From Paenibacillus humicola (GTDB taxonomy: Bacteria; Bacillota; Bacilli; Paenibacillales; Paenibacillaceae), in the NCBI RefSeq assembly GCF_028826105.1, contig NZ_JAQGPL010000001.1, positions 2,196,501 through 2,260,500 of the forward strand: a stretch of DNA of 64,000 bases. The letters run 5' to 3'. The first letter of the stretch is position 1. Each line of letters starts with the position of its first letter. The translations under genes and the position numbers were made by a program. The notes under the pieces were generated by a model. The model was not told where the DNA came from. It ran no database searches and saw only the letters and a list, made by a program, of their open reading frames with translations. Shown here piece after piece: positions 54,615 through 62,761 of the stretch.

Positions 54615-55598
54615 ATGGCCCGAATCTTGGAGGTCACTCAGCTGACGACCAGCTTTAAAAAGGATAACGGACGCTACCCCGTCGTGGACGGGCTTCACCT
54701 GCATGTCGAAGAGGGAGAAACCTTGGGCATTGTCGGCGAGTCCGGCTGCGGCAAGAGCGTCACGTCGCTTTCGATTATGAGGCTCGTCGCCCCTCCCGGA
54801 CAAATCGGGCGGGAAAGCCAAATTTTGTTTAAAGGCACGGATTTGAACCGGCTATCGGAGCGTGAAATGCGCGGCATTCGCGGTAATGAGATGGCGATGA
54901 TTTTCCAGGAACCGATGACCTCCCTGAATCCGGTTCATACGATCGGCATGCAAATCGGGGAAGCGCTGAAGATCCACCTGAGGCTGGGTCGGGCGGAAGC
55001 GCGAAGGCGGGCGGTCGACTTGCTGACCCAGGTTGGGATTCCGCGGGCGGAGCAGGTGGCCGATGCTTATCCGCACCATTTGTCCGGCGGTATGAGACAG
55101 CGCGTCATGATTGCCATCGCTATGTCCTGCTCGCCCAAGCTGCTCATTGCGGACGAACCGACCACTGCGCTGGATGTCACGATTCAGGCGCAAATTCTCG
55201 ATTTAATGAAACGGCTCCAGGCGGAAACCCGCATGTCCGTCCTCATGATTACCCATGATCTCGGGGTCGTTGCCGAAACTTGCGACCGGATCATGGTCAT
55301 GTATGCGGGAAAGGTGGTGGAAGAAGGGCCGGTCCGGTCCATCTTCGATCAGCCTTCGCATCCTTATACGAAGGGGCTTCTGGCATCCGTGCCCGCATTG
55401 GACGCCAGGAAGCAGCGCTTGTACTCGATTCCGGGCAGCGTCCCCGGCTTTCACGAAATGCCGGCGGGCTGCCGGTTCGCGCCGCGCTGCGCGGAGGCGA
55501 TCGACATTTGCCGGATAAAGGAGCCGGAATTGGAGATGATCGGGACGAAGCATTCGTGCCGCTGCTTTGTTGCTCAGGAGGGGGGCGTGCCGGCATGA
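54615..55598 (+). CDS. dppD: Peptide ABC transporter ATP-binding protein (DppD type)
   Basis: A 327-residue ATPase: Walker [14 protein letters not shown], signature [13 protein letters not shown], Walker [13 protein letters not shown], and the OppD-type C-terminal tail [17 protein letters not shown] with conserved Cys residues. ATG 54615 follows GGAGGTGA; ATG 54600 overlaps that ribosome site. Its stop overlaps dppF by 4 bp. Confidence 0.93.
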   Translation: MARILEVTQLTTSFKKDNGRYPVVDGLHLHVEEGETLGIVGESGCGKSVTSLSIMRLVAPPGQIGRESQILFKGTDLNRLSEREMRGIRGNEMAMIFQEPMTSLNPVHTIGMQIGEALKIHLRLGRAEARRRAVDLLTQVGIPRAEQVADAYPHHLSGGMRQRVMIAIAMSCSPKLLIADEPTTALDVTIQAQILDLMKRLQAETRMSVLMITHDLGVVAETCDRIMVMYAGKVVEEGPVRSIFDQPSHPYTKGLLASVPALDARKQRLYSIPGSVPGFHEMPAGCRFAPRCAEAIDICRIKEPELEMIGTKHSCRCFVAQEGGVPA

Positions 55599-56566
55599 GC
55601 GGAACGCATCTGCTGAAGGTATCGGGTTTAACGAAGCATTTTCCCGGAGAAAGCGATCTGTTCGGCCGGCCGACCGGGTACGTCAGAGCTGTCGACGGCG
55701 TCGATTTCGCCGTTCGATCCGGCAGCACGCTCGGCATTGTCGGGGAAAGCGGGTGCGGCAAATCGACGACCGGCCGGGCGATCCTGCGGCTCATCGAACC
55801 GACCTCCGGAGAAATCGAATTCGACGGCATCCATTTGACGAAGCTTTCGAGCAAGGACATGCGCAGGATGAGACGGCACATGGCGATCGTCTTCCAAGAC
55901 CCGTTCGCCTCGCTCAATCCGAGAATGACGATCCGGGAAACGCTGGCCGAGCCGCTTGAGATTTTCAACGTCGGTACGCCCAAGGAACGCATGAAGCAGA
56001 TCGAAGAGCTGCTCGAAATCGTCGGGATGAACCGAAGCCACCTGAAACGGTACCCGCACGAATTCAGCGGCGGGCAGCGGCAGCGGATCGGCATCGCCCG
56101 CGCGCTCGCCACGAAGCCGAAGCTTGTCGTGGCGGATGAGCCCGTGTCCGCGCTGGACGTATCCATCCAATCTCAGGTGCTGAACCTGATGCAGGAGCTG
56201 CAGCGGTCGTTCGGGCTGACCTATCTGTTCATCTCGCACGACCTGAGCGTAGTGCGTCATATTAGCGACCGGGTCGGAGTGATGTATTTGGGACGGATGA
56301 TGGAGCTTGCCGACAAGGACGATTTGTACGAGGAGCCGCTGCATCCCTACACGCAGGCGCTGCTGTCGGCCGTGCCGAGGCAGCACCCCGACCAGGTGCG
56401 GGAACGGATCATTTTGCAGGGCGATCTGCCGAGCCCGGCGAGCCCTCCTTCTGGCTGCGCTTTTCATCCGCGCTGCAGGGAATGCATGGATATTTGCAGG
56501 ACGCAGGTCCCGGAATGGAAGGAAGCGAAGCCGAACCATTTTACGGCCTGTCATTTATATGCGTAA
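55595..56566 (+). CDS. dppF: Peptide ABC transporter ATP-binding protein (DppF type)
   Basis: A 323-residue ATPase: Walker [15 protein letters not shown] loop FQDPFASLNPRMT, signature EFSGGQRQRIGIA, Walker B LVVADEPVSALD, and the OppF tail SGCAFHPRCRECMDIC. It starts at ATG 55595, sharing ATGA with the dppD stop. It completes the importer and is followed by two terminator stems. Confidence 0.93.
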   Translation: MSGTHLLKVSGLTKHFPGESDLFGRPTGYVRAVDGVDFAVRSGSTLGIVGESGCGKSTTGRAILRLIEPTSGEIEFDGIHLTKLSSKDMRRMRRHMAIVFQDPFASLNPRMTIRETLAEPLEIFNVGTPKERMKQIEELLEIVGMNRSHLKRYPHEFSGGQRQRIGIARALATKPKLVVADEPVSALDVSIQSQVLNLMQELQRSFGLTYLFISHDLSVVRHISDRVGVMYLGRMMELADKDDLYEEPLHPYTQALLSAVPRQHPDQVRERIILQGDLPSPASPPSGCAFHPRCRECMDICRTQVPEWKEAKPNHFTACHLYA

Positions 56567-56595
56567 CGAATAAGAGCCTCCGGCTTCAGGAAAAA

Positions 56596-56624
56596 GGCTG
56601 TTCCCTTCAATTCGGGGATCAGCC
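56596..56624 (+). terminator. Terminator stem after dppF
   Basis: GGCTGTTCCC (56596-56605) pairs with GGGGATCAGCC, with flanking AAAAA and TATTT. It is the first of two stems in the gap before the convergent GH18 gene. Confidence 0.65.
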
Positions 56625-56658
56625 TATTTGCGAGCGGCATCGCGCCGCTATGGAAAAA

Positions 56659-56712
56659 GGCGGTTCGCGGCGGCGCGCAGCTTGTGCGCGTCTGCCGGCG
56701 AACCGCCTTTTT
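56659..56712. terminator. Bidirectional terminator between dppF and the GH18 gene
   Basis: GGCGGTTCGC (56659-56668) pairs with GCGAACCGCC (56698-56707), flanked by AAAAA and TTTTT, so it can act in both directions. An inner CGCGCA/TGCGCG stem extends it. Confidence 0.85.
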
Positions 56713-56734
56713 ATATAAACGAAAGAAATAAATG

Positions 56735-58654
56735 CTATTTCAGCCGCAGCAGCATCGTCCACAGGTCAGGCGTCTCGTAACCGAGCTTCCATACCGCAAC
56801 TCCTGCCCAATCGTATTTCTTGATAAGGTCGATGCGCGCCTTCACCGTTTCCGGCGTTTCCGCCCAGAAGACGTGCGTATGGCCATCCTCGGCGTAGGTG
56901 TATTTCTTCTGCTTGGATTTCGGATCGTAGACGACGTCGGCCTGCTCCCGGGCGATTACCTCCGGCACGTCCGACATCGCGATCGCCCGGCTGGCAATCG
57001 GCTTACCCGCTGCGTCCAGCGTGAAGTCCCGGACGTAAAAAGGAATGCCGAGCATCAGCTTGTTTCGCGGTACCCCGTAAGCGATATAATTTTTGATGCC
57101 CTGCTCGGCCCAGGGCAGCTCGCTCACCGACCCGGCTTCGTCGCTGCCGCTCCAGTGCTGGTCGTAAGCCATCACAACGACGCGGTCGACGATCCCGCCC
57201 AGAATCCGCTGATCGTATGCGGTGAATTTGTCCCAGCTGACGTCTCCGCGCGGAAGATCGATCGACACCGTCAATCCGCGCTTATGCGCCGCTTCGGTAA
57301 AATTGCGGACAAACGCCGTATAGCGCCCGCGGTCTCCTCCGGCCATCAATTCGAAATCGAGATTGACGCCGTCCACGCCCAGCTCCGACAGCCGCTCCAT
57401 AAGCGAGCCGATAAACCGGCTCTGCCCTTCCGGATTGCGGAGAAACGCGCTGGTCAGCTTCGCATCGAACTGGTTGTGCACAAGCGGAATCACCTTCGTT
57501 CCGGTGCCCTTCATCCGCTCGACCAGCTCGGGATCCGAGTAATCGTTCAGCGCTCCGTCCGCCGAGCCCAGCTCGAACCAGGTCGGCACATCGGCGTCCA
57601 GCCCCTGGGCCGCCCCGGCCTGCGTCAGGATCGACTGCGTCCTGCCCGTCCCGTTCCAGCCCCAGTAAAGCAGCTTGTCTGCATTGCTCCACAGCCTCCG
57701 GCCGTCCGCCGTCACAACCGCGGCACCGGCGTAGCGAGCGGCGTAATCGACCGCGGCCTTGCGCGTATGGAACGAACGAATCGGCTTATCGTTCTGCAGT
57801 ACCGTCAAATACGGGACGTTCGTCCACCACTCGCGGCCGCCGCTTTCGATCGAAGCGCCGGGCAGCGTTTTGGCCAGCGCCAGCGCGCCGGCAAGGCCGT
57901 AAAACGAATGCACCGGCCTCCCGTACTGGAGGACGCGAAAAGCAGGGACGTTCGAATAGACGTCGAGGCCCGTTGCCGAATTGCGCACCGTGCTCCCCGG
58001 CACTTTCGCCGCAGCGCGCATGGCATCCAGCAGGAAGGCATAGTCGGGTGCGCCGGCGGTGCCGTTTGCGTCGATTGCGTAGACGGGCGTCCGCTCCCGC
58101 TTCAGCCGCTTCTGCTCATCCGACAGGTTGTCCCAAATCCACTGGTTCGACGACAGCTCGATAATATGTACGTTGCTGTACGCTTTCGCCGTTTTTTTGG
58201 CATCGGCAAGCGCGGCGAAGCTCCACTCCGGCAGCGTTTTGTCGCCCTGGTACAGCCGGTACTTCGGATAGGAAGCCGAAATCCAGCCGGGCTGCTGCAA
58301 ATCGCGGATTTGCGCAAAGGGCAGCTTGGCCGCGAACGCTTTCGCATCCGCGAGCGTGCGGAATTCCCTCTGCGGCGTCGTGAAGCCGTTCTCGTAAACC
58401 TTATAACGCGGGAAATCGTCCCAGATCCACTGCCGGGTTGCGATTTTTTCGACATGGCTGTACGCGAACGTTTTGGCATAGGAGACGGCGCCGGATTCGG
58501 ATGCGAACTCCTTCAAAACGTTGTCGTTCTGGTAGACGCGAAATTTCGTCGCTCCTCCGGATTCCGCGTCTGCGGCCTTCGCAGCCGAAGCGCCGGGCCC
58601 GGTTTGAACGGCCAGCAGGACGGCTGCCAGAACGGTCCATTTCGCAAAACGTAT
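56735..58654 (-). CDS. Secreted glycoside hydrolase family 18 protein with N-terminal repeats
   Basis: About 639 residues. An in-frame signal peptide (RFAKWTVLAAVLLAVQTG, then GASAAKA) precedes about five ~46-residue repeats (pattern FRVYQ-ND, A...A, WIWDN.P.YKVY), then a GH18 TIM barrel with catalytic DGVNLDFE and substrate residues VVMAYDQHW. It resembles spore or cell wall GH18 enzymes that cut chitin-like or peptidoglycan glycans. The signal peptide frame has no ATG, GTG or TTG: AGGAG (58664-58668) is followed by ATT (58660) and ATA (58654). TTG 58516 is the first canonical start but removes the signal peptide. The start given is the ATA at 9-bp spacing. Confidence 0.82.
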   Translation of the reverse strand: MRFAKWTVLAAVLLAVQTGPGASAAKAADAESGGATKFRVYQNDNVLKEFASESGAVSYAKTFAYSHVEKIATRQWIWDDFPRYKVYENGFTTPQREFRTLADAKAFAAKLPFAQIRDLQQPGWISASYPKYRLYQGDKTLPEWSFAALADAKKTAKAYSNVHIIELSSNQWIWDNLSDEQKRLKRERTPVYAIDANGTAGAPDYAFLLDAMRAAAKVPGSTVRNSATGLDVYSNVPAFRVLQYGRPVHSFYGLAGALALAKTLPGASIESGGREWWTNVPYLTVLQNDKPIRSFHTRKAAVDYAARYAGAAVVTADGRRLWSNADKLLYWGWNGTGRTQSILTQAGAAQGLDADVPTWFELGSADGALNDYSDPELVERMKGTGTKVIPLVHNQFDAKLTSAFLRNPEGQSRFIGSLMERLSELGVDGVNLDFELMAGGDRGRYTAFVRNFTEAAHKRGLTVSIDLPRGDVSWDKFTAYDQRILGGIVDRVVVMAYDQHWSGSDEAGSVSELPWAEQGIKNYIAYGVPRNKLMLGIPFYVRDFTLDAAGKPIASRAIAMSDVPEVIAREQADVVYDPKSKQKKYTYAEDGHTHVFWAETPETVKARIDLIKKYDWAGVAVWKLGYETPDLWTMLLRLK

Positions 58655-59085
58655 GAAAATCCACTCCTCTCGGACGATACTTCATTAGACGCTGCGAGGA
58701 GGCGCCCGGTTGCGAACGAATCGACAATTACCGACATTTACCTGCCGCATACCGGCGGGCTGAGAGCGCGATCGCCTGACACGATTTTACAAATTCCTTA
58801 ACCTTGGAATTAATATAAATCTGTCTTATGTTTAATGGACGCATTTACGGCCATAAATAATTATAAGATTCTATTATATATCATACCGAAGACGAGAAGT
58901 AAACCGCCGATATGGGAACGATATGGGAGGGATCGGGAGGAATAAGGAGGATCGGCCGGGTCACCCCCCCTCTGCCAAGGTGAGCCAAAAATAAGCTAAA
59001 TTATCGCACAATTCTGGAAATGACCACCAACCCGATTCATGATAGCCTTTAAAGTGTTCAAAAAACGGAAAGGGTGTGGAAGTGC
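58655..59085. promoter_or_regulatory. Divergent intergenic region upstream of the ectoine import genes
   Basis: No gene is seen. It contains an inverted repeat AATTCC-N8-GGAATT (58792-58811), a promoter-like TTGGAA (58804-58809) with TATGTT (58827-58832) 17 bp apart, and an AT-rich stretch to ~58890. It probably carries the promoter of ehuBCDA-ectAB. No established osmotic control element is recognisable. Confidence 0.4.
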
Positions 59086-60018
59086 GTGAAGAAAGGTTGG
59101 GTGACCGCCGTACTGGCGCTGCTGCTTCTGTTTGCAACGGCTTGCGGCAACGCAGCCGACCCGGGTGCGGCAACAACGAATGGAGGGGGCAATTCCGGCA
59201 GCGGCGGAAATTCCGGCGGCGATGCCGCGAGCGGCGTGCTGGCGGAAGCGAAGGAAAAAGGCTATATTACGGTCGGCTTCGCCAATGAGAAGCCTTATGC
59301 GTATAAGGATGCGAACGGCGAGCTGACCGGAGAAGCGGTCGAAATCGCCCGCACGATTTTAAAGCGGCTCGGCATCAACGAGATGCGCGGCGAGCTGACG
59401 GAGTTTTCCTCGCTGATCGCGGGGCTGCAGGCGAAGCGGTTCGACTTGATTACGGCCGGGATGTTCATCAATCCCGAGCGCTGCCAGGCCGTCCTTTTCG
59501 CCAATCCGGAATACAGCATCGGCGAAGGGATTGCGGTCAAGAAAGGAAATCCGCTGAAGCTGACGAGCTACAAGTCGATCGCGGATAACAGCAAAGCGAA
59601 GGTCGCCGTCATGGCGGGCGCGGTGGAAATCCAGTATTTGAAAGCGTCCGGTATTCCGGACAGCCAAATGGTCGTCGTGCCCGATCAGGATGCGGCGCTG
59701 AGCGCACTGCAGTCGGGGCGGGCTGACGCGATGACGATGACCGGACCGGCGCTGCAGTCGCGGCTGGACACGGCAGGCGACGCGAACCTCGAGCGGGTGC
59801 AAAATTTCGAACAGCCGACAGTGGACGGCAAAAGCGTGCGCGGCTACGGCGCGACGGCTTTCCGGCAGGACGATACGGCCTTTCAGCAGGCTTTCAACGC
59901 CGAGCTGGATAAAATGAAGCAAAGCGGCGAGCTGCTGGACATTTTGAAAAAATTCGGCTTTACGGAGCAGGAGCTTCCGGGCGACGCGACATCCGCACAG
60001 CTCTGCCAGGCGGGATAA
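59086..60018 (+). CDS. ehuB: Ectoine/hydroxyectoine ABC transporter substrate-binding lipoprotein
   Basis: About 310 residues. Signal peptide with lipobox ATAC, then a Gly/Ser/Asn-rich linker. The mature protein is a family 3 binding protein with EhuB-like blocks: GFANEKPYAYKDANGELTGEAVEIA, LIAGLQAKRFDLITAGMFINPERCQ, VMAGAVEIQYLKASGIPDSQMVVVPDQ and the C-terminal KFGFTEQELPGDATSAQLC. It captures ectoines outside the cell. GTG 59086 lies downstream of AAAGG; GTG 59074 is an alternative. ectA and ectB downstream support the substrate. Confidence 0.88.
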   Translation: MKKGWVTAVLALLLLFATACGNAADPGAATTNGGGNSGSGGNSGGDAASGVLAEAKEKGYITVGFANEKPYAYKDANGELTGEAVEIARTILKRLGINEMRGELTEFSSLIAGLQAKRFDLITAGMFINPERCQAVLFANPEYSIGEGIAVKKGNPLKLTSYKSIADNSKAKVAVMAGAVEIQYLKASGIPDSQMVVVPDQDAALSALQSGRADAMTMTGPALQSRLDTAGDANLERVQNFEQPTVDGKSVRGYGATAFRQDDTAFQQAFNAELDKMKQSGELLDILKKFGFTEQELPGDATSAQLCQAG

Positions 60019-60019
60019 G

Positions 60020-60670
60020 ATGGAACCGACCTGGTTCAAGCTGTATCCGCTGCTGCTCGAGGGCACCAAAATTACGGCGCAGGTGGCCGGCTTATCGGCC
60101 GTCCTGACGCTGATCATCTCCGCGGCGGCCGGCTTGTGCCGCGTATCGGGCTTTGCGCCGGTGCGCGCCGCAGCCAAAGTTTACGTCGATTTCTTCCGCT
60201 CGTCGTCTCTGCTCGTGCTGCTGTTCTGGATTTATTTCGCGCTGCCGTTTGCCGGCATCGAGCTGCCGAAGCTGGCGGCCGCGGTGCTGGCAATCAGCCT
60301 CAACTGCGGGGCGTACGGCGCCGAAATCGTGCGCAGCTCGATTCTGGCCGTGCCGAAAGGGCAATACGAAGCGGCGGTGGCGCTCAATTTAAACCCGACG
60401 CAGACGATGTGGAGGGTGATCTTCCCGCAGGCGTTTCTCCGCATGCTGCCGCCGCTCGGCAATTTGCTCATCGAGCTGCTCAAATCGACATCGCTCATCT
60501 ACTTCATCACGATGTCGGATTTGACGTACGAGGCGATGATTCTGCGCAACAATTACTATTCCTGGACGCCGCAAATCTTTTTGCTGCTGCTGGTCATTTA
60601 TTTCATTCTGGCTGCGATCGTAACGACAATCGTCCGTTTGCTCGAACGCCGGTTCGCGGCATGGAGGTGA
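60020..60670 (+). CDS. ehuC: Ectoine/hydroxyectoine ABC transporter permease EhuC
   Basis: A 216-residue HisM/GlnP-type permease with about five hydrophobic segments. Its EAA loop is ILAVPKGQYEAAVALNLNPTQTMWRVIFPQAFLRMLPPLGN. It begins only one base after the ehuB stop. It pairs with EhuD in the importer. Confidence 0.87.
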   Translation: MEPTWFKLYPLLLEGTKITAQVAGLSAVLTLIISAAAGLCRVSGFAPVRAAAKVYVDFFRSSSLLVLLFWIYFALPFAGIELPKLAAAVLAISLNCGAYGAEIVRSSILAVPKGQYEAAVALNLNPTQTMWRVIFPQAFLRMLPPLGNLLIELLKSTSLIYFITMSDLTYEAMILRNNYYSWTPQIFLLLLVIYFILAAIVTTIVRLLERRFAAWR

Positions 60671-60677
60671 TCGTCTG

Positions 60678-61328
60678 ATGTGGAGCTGGGATTATGTAAT
60701 CTCCATCCTGCCCGATTTGCTGCGCGCCTTCCGCGTCACGATCGCGGCGACCTTGGCCGGCTTTGCGGTCGCCGCCGTCTTCGGCCTGCTGCTCGCCGTC
60801 CTGGGACGGTCGGGCTGGAAGCCGCTGCGGCTGGCGGTCCGCGCCTTTGTCGAATTCGTTCGCAGTACGCCGCTGCTCGTGCAGGTTTTCTTTCTCTATT
60901 ACAGCGTGCCGATGCTGACCGGTTTATCGCTGCCGGCCTTCGCTACGGGCGTCATCGGGCTCGGCATCCATTACAGCACGTATATGTCGGAGGTGTACCG
61001 TTCGGGCATCGACGGCGTGCCGAAGGGCCAATGGGAGGCGGCGTCGGCGCTCAATTTGACCAAAACGCGGACGTGGCTGTCGGTCATTCTGCCGCAGGCG
61101 ATACCGCCGGTCATTCCGGTCATGGGCAATTATTTGATCGTCATTTTCAAGGAAACGCCGATACTTTCCGCCATAACGCTGGTCGAGATGCTGCTGACGG
61201 CCAAAAATACCGCTTCGGTTACGTACCGCGTCTTCGAGCCGTACACGATGGTCGGCGTTATTTTCCTCGTCATCAGCTATGCAATGTCGCTTGTCGTCAT
61301 GCGGTTCGAGAAACGTCTCAGGAGGTGA
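60678..61328 (+). CDS. ehuD: Ectoine/hydroxyectoine ABC transporter permease EhuD
   Basis: A 216-residue permease of the same family, with EAA loop [38 protein letters not shown] and VYRSG before it. It starts 8 bp after ehuC and ends just before the ATPase. ATG 60678 follows GGAGGTGA. Confidence 0.87.
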   Translation: MWSWDYVISILPDLLRAFRVTIAATLAGFAVAAVFGLLLAVLGRSGWKPLRLAVRAFVEFVRSTPLLVQVFFLYYSVPMLTGLSLPAFATGVIGLGIHYSTYMSEVYRSGIDGVPKGQWEAASALNLTKTRTWLSVILPQAIPPVIPVMGNYLIVIFKETPILSAITLVEMLLTAKNTASVTYRVFEPYTMVGVIFLVISYAMSLVVMRFEKRLRR

Positions 61329-61335
61329 TGCGAAG

Positions 61336-62166
61336 ATGAATGCAGGACTGAAGGAAAAGGAAGCCGGGCTGCTGGAGGACGGCGTGTCGTCGGCGGCTCC
61401 TTCCGCGCCGGTCGTGAAATACGACCAGGTGACGAAAAAATTCGGCGATTTGCAGGTCATTAAGGGCGTCGACCTGGAGCTGCTTCCCGGCGAGAAGGTT
61501 TCGATTATCGGGCCCAGCGGTTCGGGCAAAACGACGCTCGGCCGCATGCTCATGACGCTCGAGGAGCCGTCGAGCGGCGCGATCGAGCTGGACGGCGAGC
61601 CGCTGTGGCACATGGAAGTGAAAGGGAAATGGGTGCGCGCAAGCGAGAAGCACCTGCACCGGATGCGGAGCAAGGTCGGCATGGTGTTTCAGCATTTCAA
61701 CCTCTTCCCGCACCTCAGCGTGCTGCGCAATGTCACGATGGCGCCGCGCGCCGTGCTTGGGCTCGGTAAGGAGGAAGTACACGACCGCGCGGTAACGATG
61801 CTGCGAAAGGTCGGCCTTGCGGATAAGCTGGACGTCTATCCGTCCCAGCTCTCCGGCGGGCAGAAGCAGCGCGTCGCGATCGCCCGGGCGCTCGTCATGC
61901 AGCCGAAGGTGATGGTGTTCGACGAAGTGACGTCCGCGCTCGACCCGGAGCTTGTCGGCGAAGTGCTCGAGGTCATCAAGGAAATTGCCGCCGAGGGAGA
62001 CATGGCGATGATGCTCATCACGCACGAAATGGAGTTTGCACGCGAGGTGTCGGACCGCGTCATCTTCGGTGCGGACGGCCTCATCGTGGAGCAGGGCACG
62101 CCCGAGGAAATATTCGGCAACCCGCAGAGCGAGCGGCTTCAATCGTTTCTGCGGAGGTTTCGTTAA
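61336..62166 (+). CDS. ehuA: Ectoine/hydroxyectoine ABC transporter ATP-binding protein EhuA
   Basis: A 276-residue ATPase: Walker [14 protein letters not shown] loop [21 protein letters not shown], signature [16 protein letters not shown], Walker [15 protein letters not shown] and the His of LITHEME. ATG 61336 follows GGAGGTGATG. An N-terminal extension of about 25 residues precedes the ATPase core. ectA begins 16 bp after its stop, so import and synthesis are probably on one transcript. Confidence 0.87.
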   Translation: MNAGLKEKEAGLLEDGVSSAAPSAPVVKYDQVTKKFGDLQVIKGVDLELLPGEKVSIIGPSGSGKTTLGRMLMTLEEPSSGAIELDGEPLWHMEVKGKWVRASEKHLHRMRSKVGMVFQHFNLFPHLSVLRNVTMAPRAVLGLGKEEVHDRAVTMLRKVGLADKLDVYPSQLSGGQKQRVAIARALVMQPKVMVFDEVTSALDPELVGEVLEVIKEIAAEGDMAMMLITHEMEFAREVSDRVIFGADGLIVEQGTPEEIFGNPQSERLQSFLRRFR

Positions 62167-62181
62167 GGGAGGCGATCGGCG

Positions 62182-62706
62182 ATGAAAGCTGCAGCCGGCA
62201 TCACACTCGGCAGACCGGACGCGTCGGACGGCGCCTCCGTCTGGCAGCTGGTCAAGGAATCGGGGACGCTTGACCTGAATTCCGCCTACTGCTACATCAT
62301 GCTGTGCGATCTGTTTCGCGATTCGTGCGTCGTGGCGAAGCAGGACGGCGTAACAGTCGGTTTTCTGTCTGCCTGCCGCATGCCCGCAAGCCCGGATACG
62401 CTGTTTGTCTGGCAGGTCGCGGTGTCGGGCGGGCAGCGCGGGAAGGGAATCGGCACCGCGATGCTGCAGGAGCTGCTGGACCGGGAGGAGCTTGGGGACA
62501 TCCGGTACGTCGAGGCGACGATCGGCCCTGAGAACGACCGCTCCCGAAGGCTGTTTATGAGCTTGGCCGCCCGCCGCGGCGGACAATGCTCCGTCAGCGA
62601 GCGGTATCCGGCGAACCTGTTTCCGCAGGGGCAGGGCGCCCACGAGCCGGAGCTGGCGTTCCGCGTCGGCCCGCTGCGCCGTCCGGGCGAACCGGCGAGG
62701 GGATGA
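62182..62706 (+). CDS. ectA: L-2,4-diaminobutyrate acetyltransferase
   Basis: A 174-residue GNAT enzyme. EctA hallmarks are LDLNSAYCYIMLCDLF (substrate site), VVAKQDGVTVGFLSACRMP, LFVWQVAVSGGQRGKGIGTAML (acetyl-CoA loop) and the E-A-T-I-G-P-E-N-D-R-S block. It acetylates L-2,4-diaminobutyrate to N-gamma-acetyl-diaminobutyrate, the second step of ectoine synthesis. GGGAGGCG precedes the ATG. Confidence 0.93.
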   Translation: MKAAAGITLGRPDASDGASVWQLVKESGTLDLNSAYCYIMLCDLFRDSCVVAKQDGVTVGFLSACRMPASPDTLFVWQVAVSGGQRGKGIGTAMLQELLDREELGDIRYVEATIGPENDRSRRLFMSLAARRGGQCSVSERYPANLFPQGQGAHEPELAFRVGPLRRPGEPARG

Positions 62707-62761
62707 GCCGCCGCCGATTTGACATCCATACCAAACCCGGGAAACAAAAAGGAGGGATTCG

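Noticed and set aside
56732..58801. Plus-strand 689-codon frame opposite the GH18 gene
   Set aside because: Arg/Val/Ala-rich shadow of the GH18 gene; the opposite strand has catalytic and repeat motifs.
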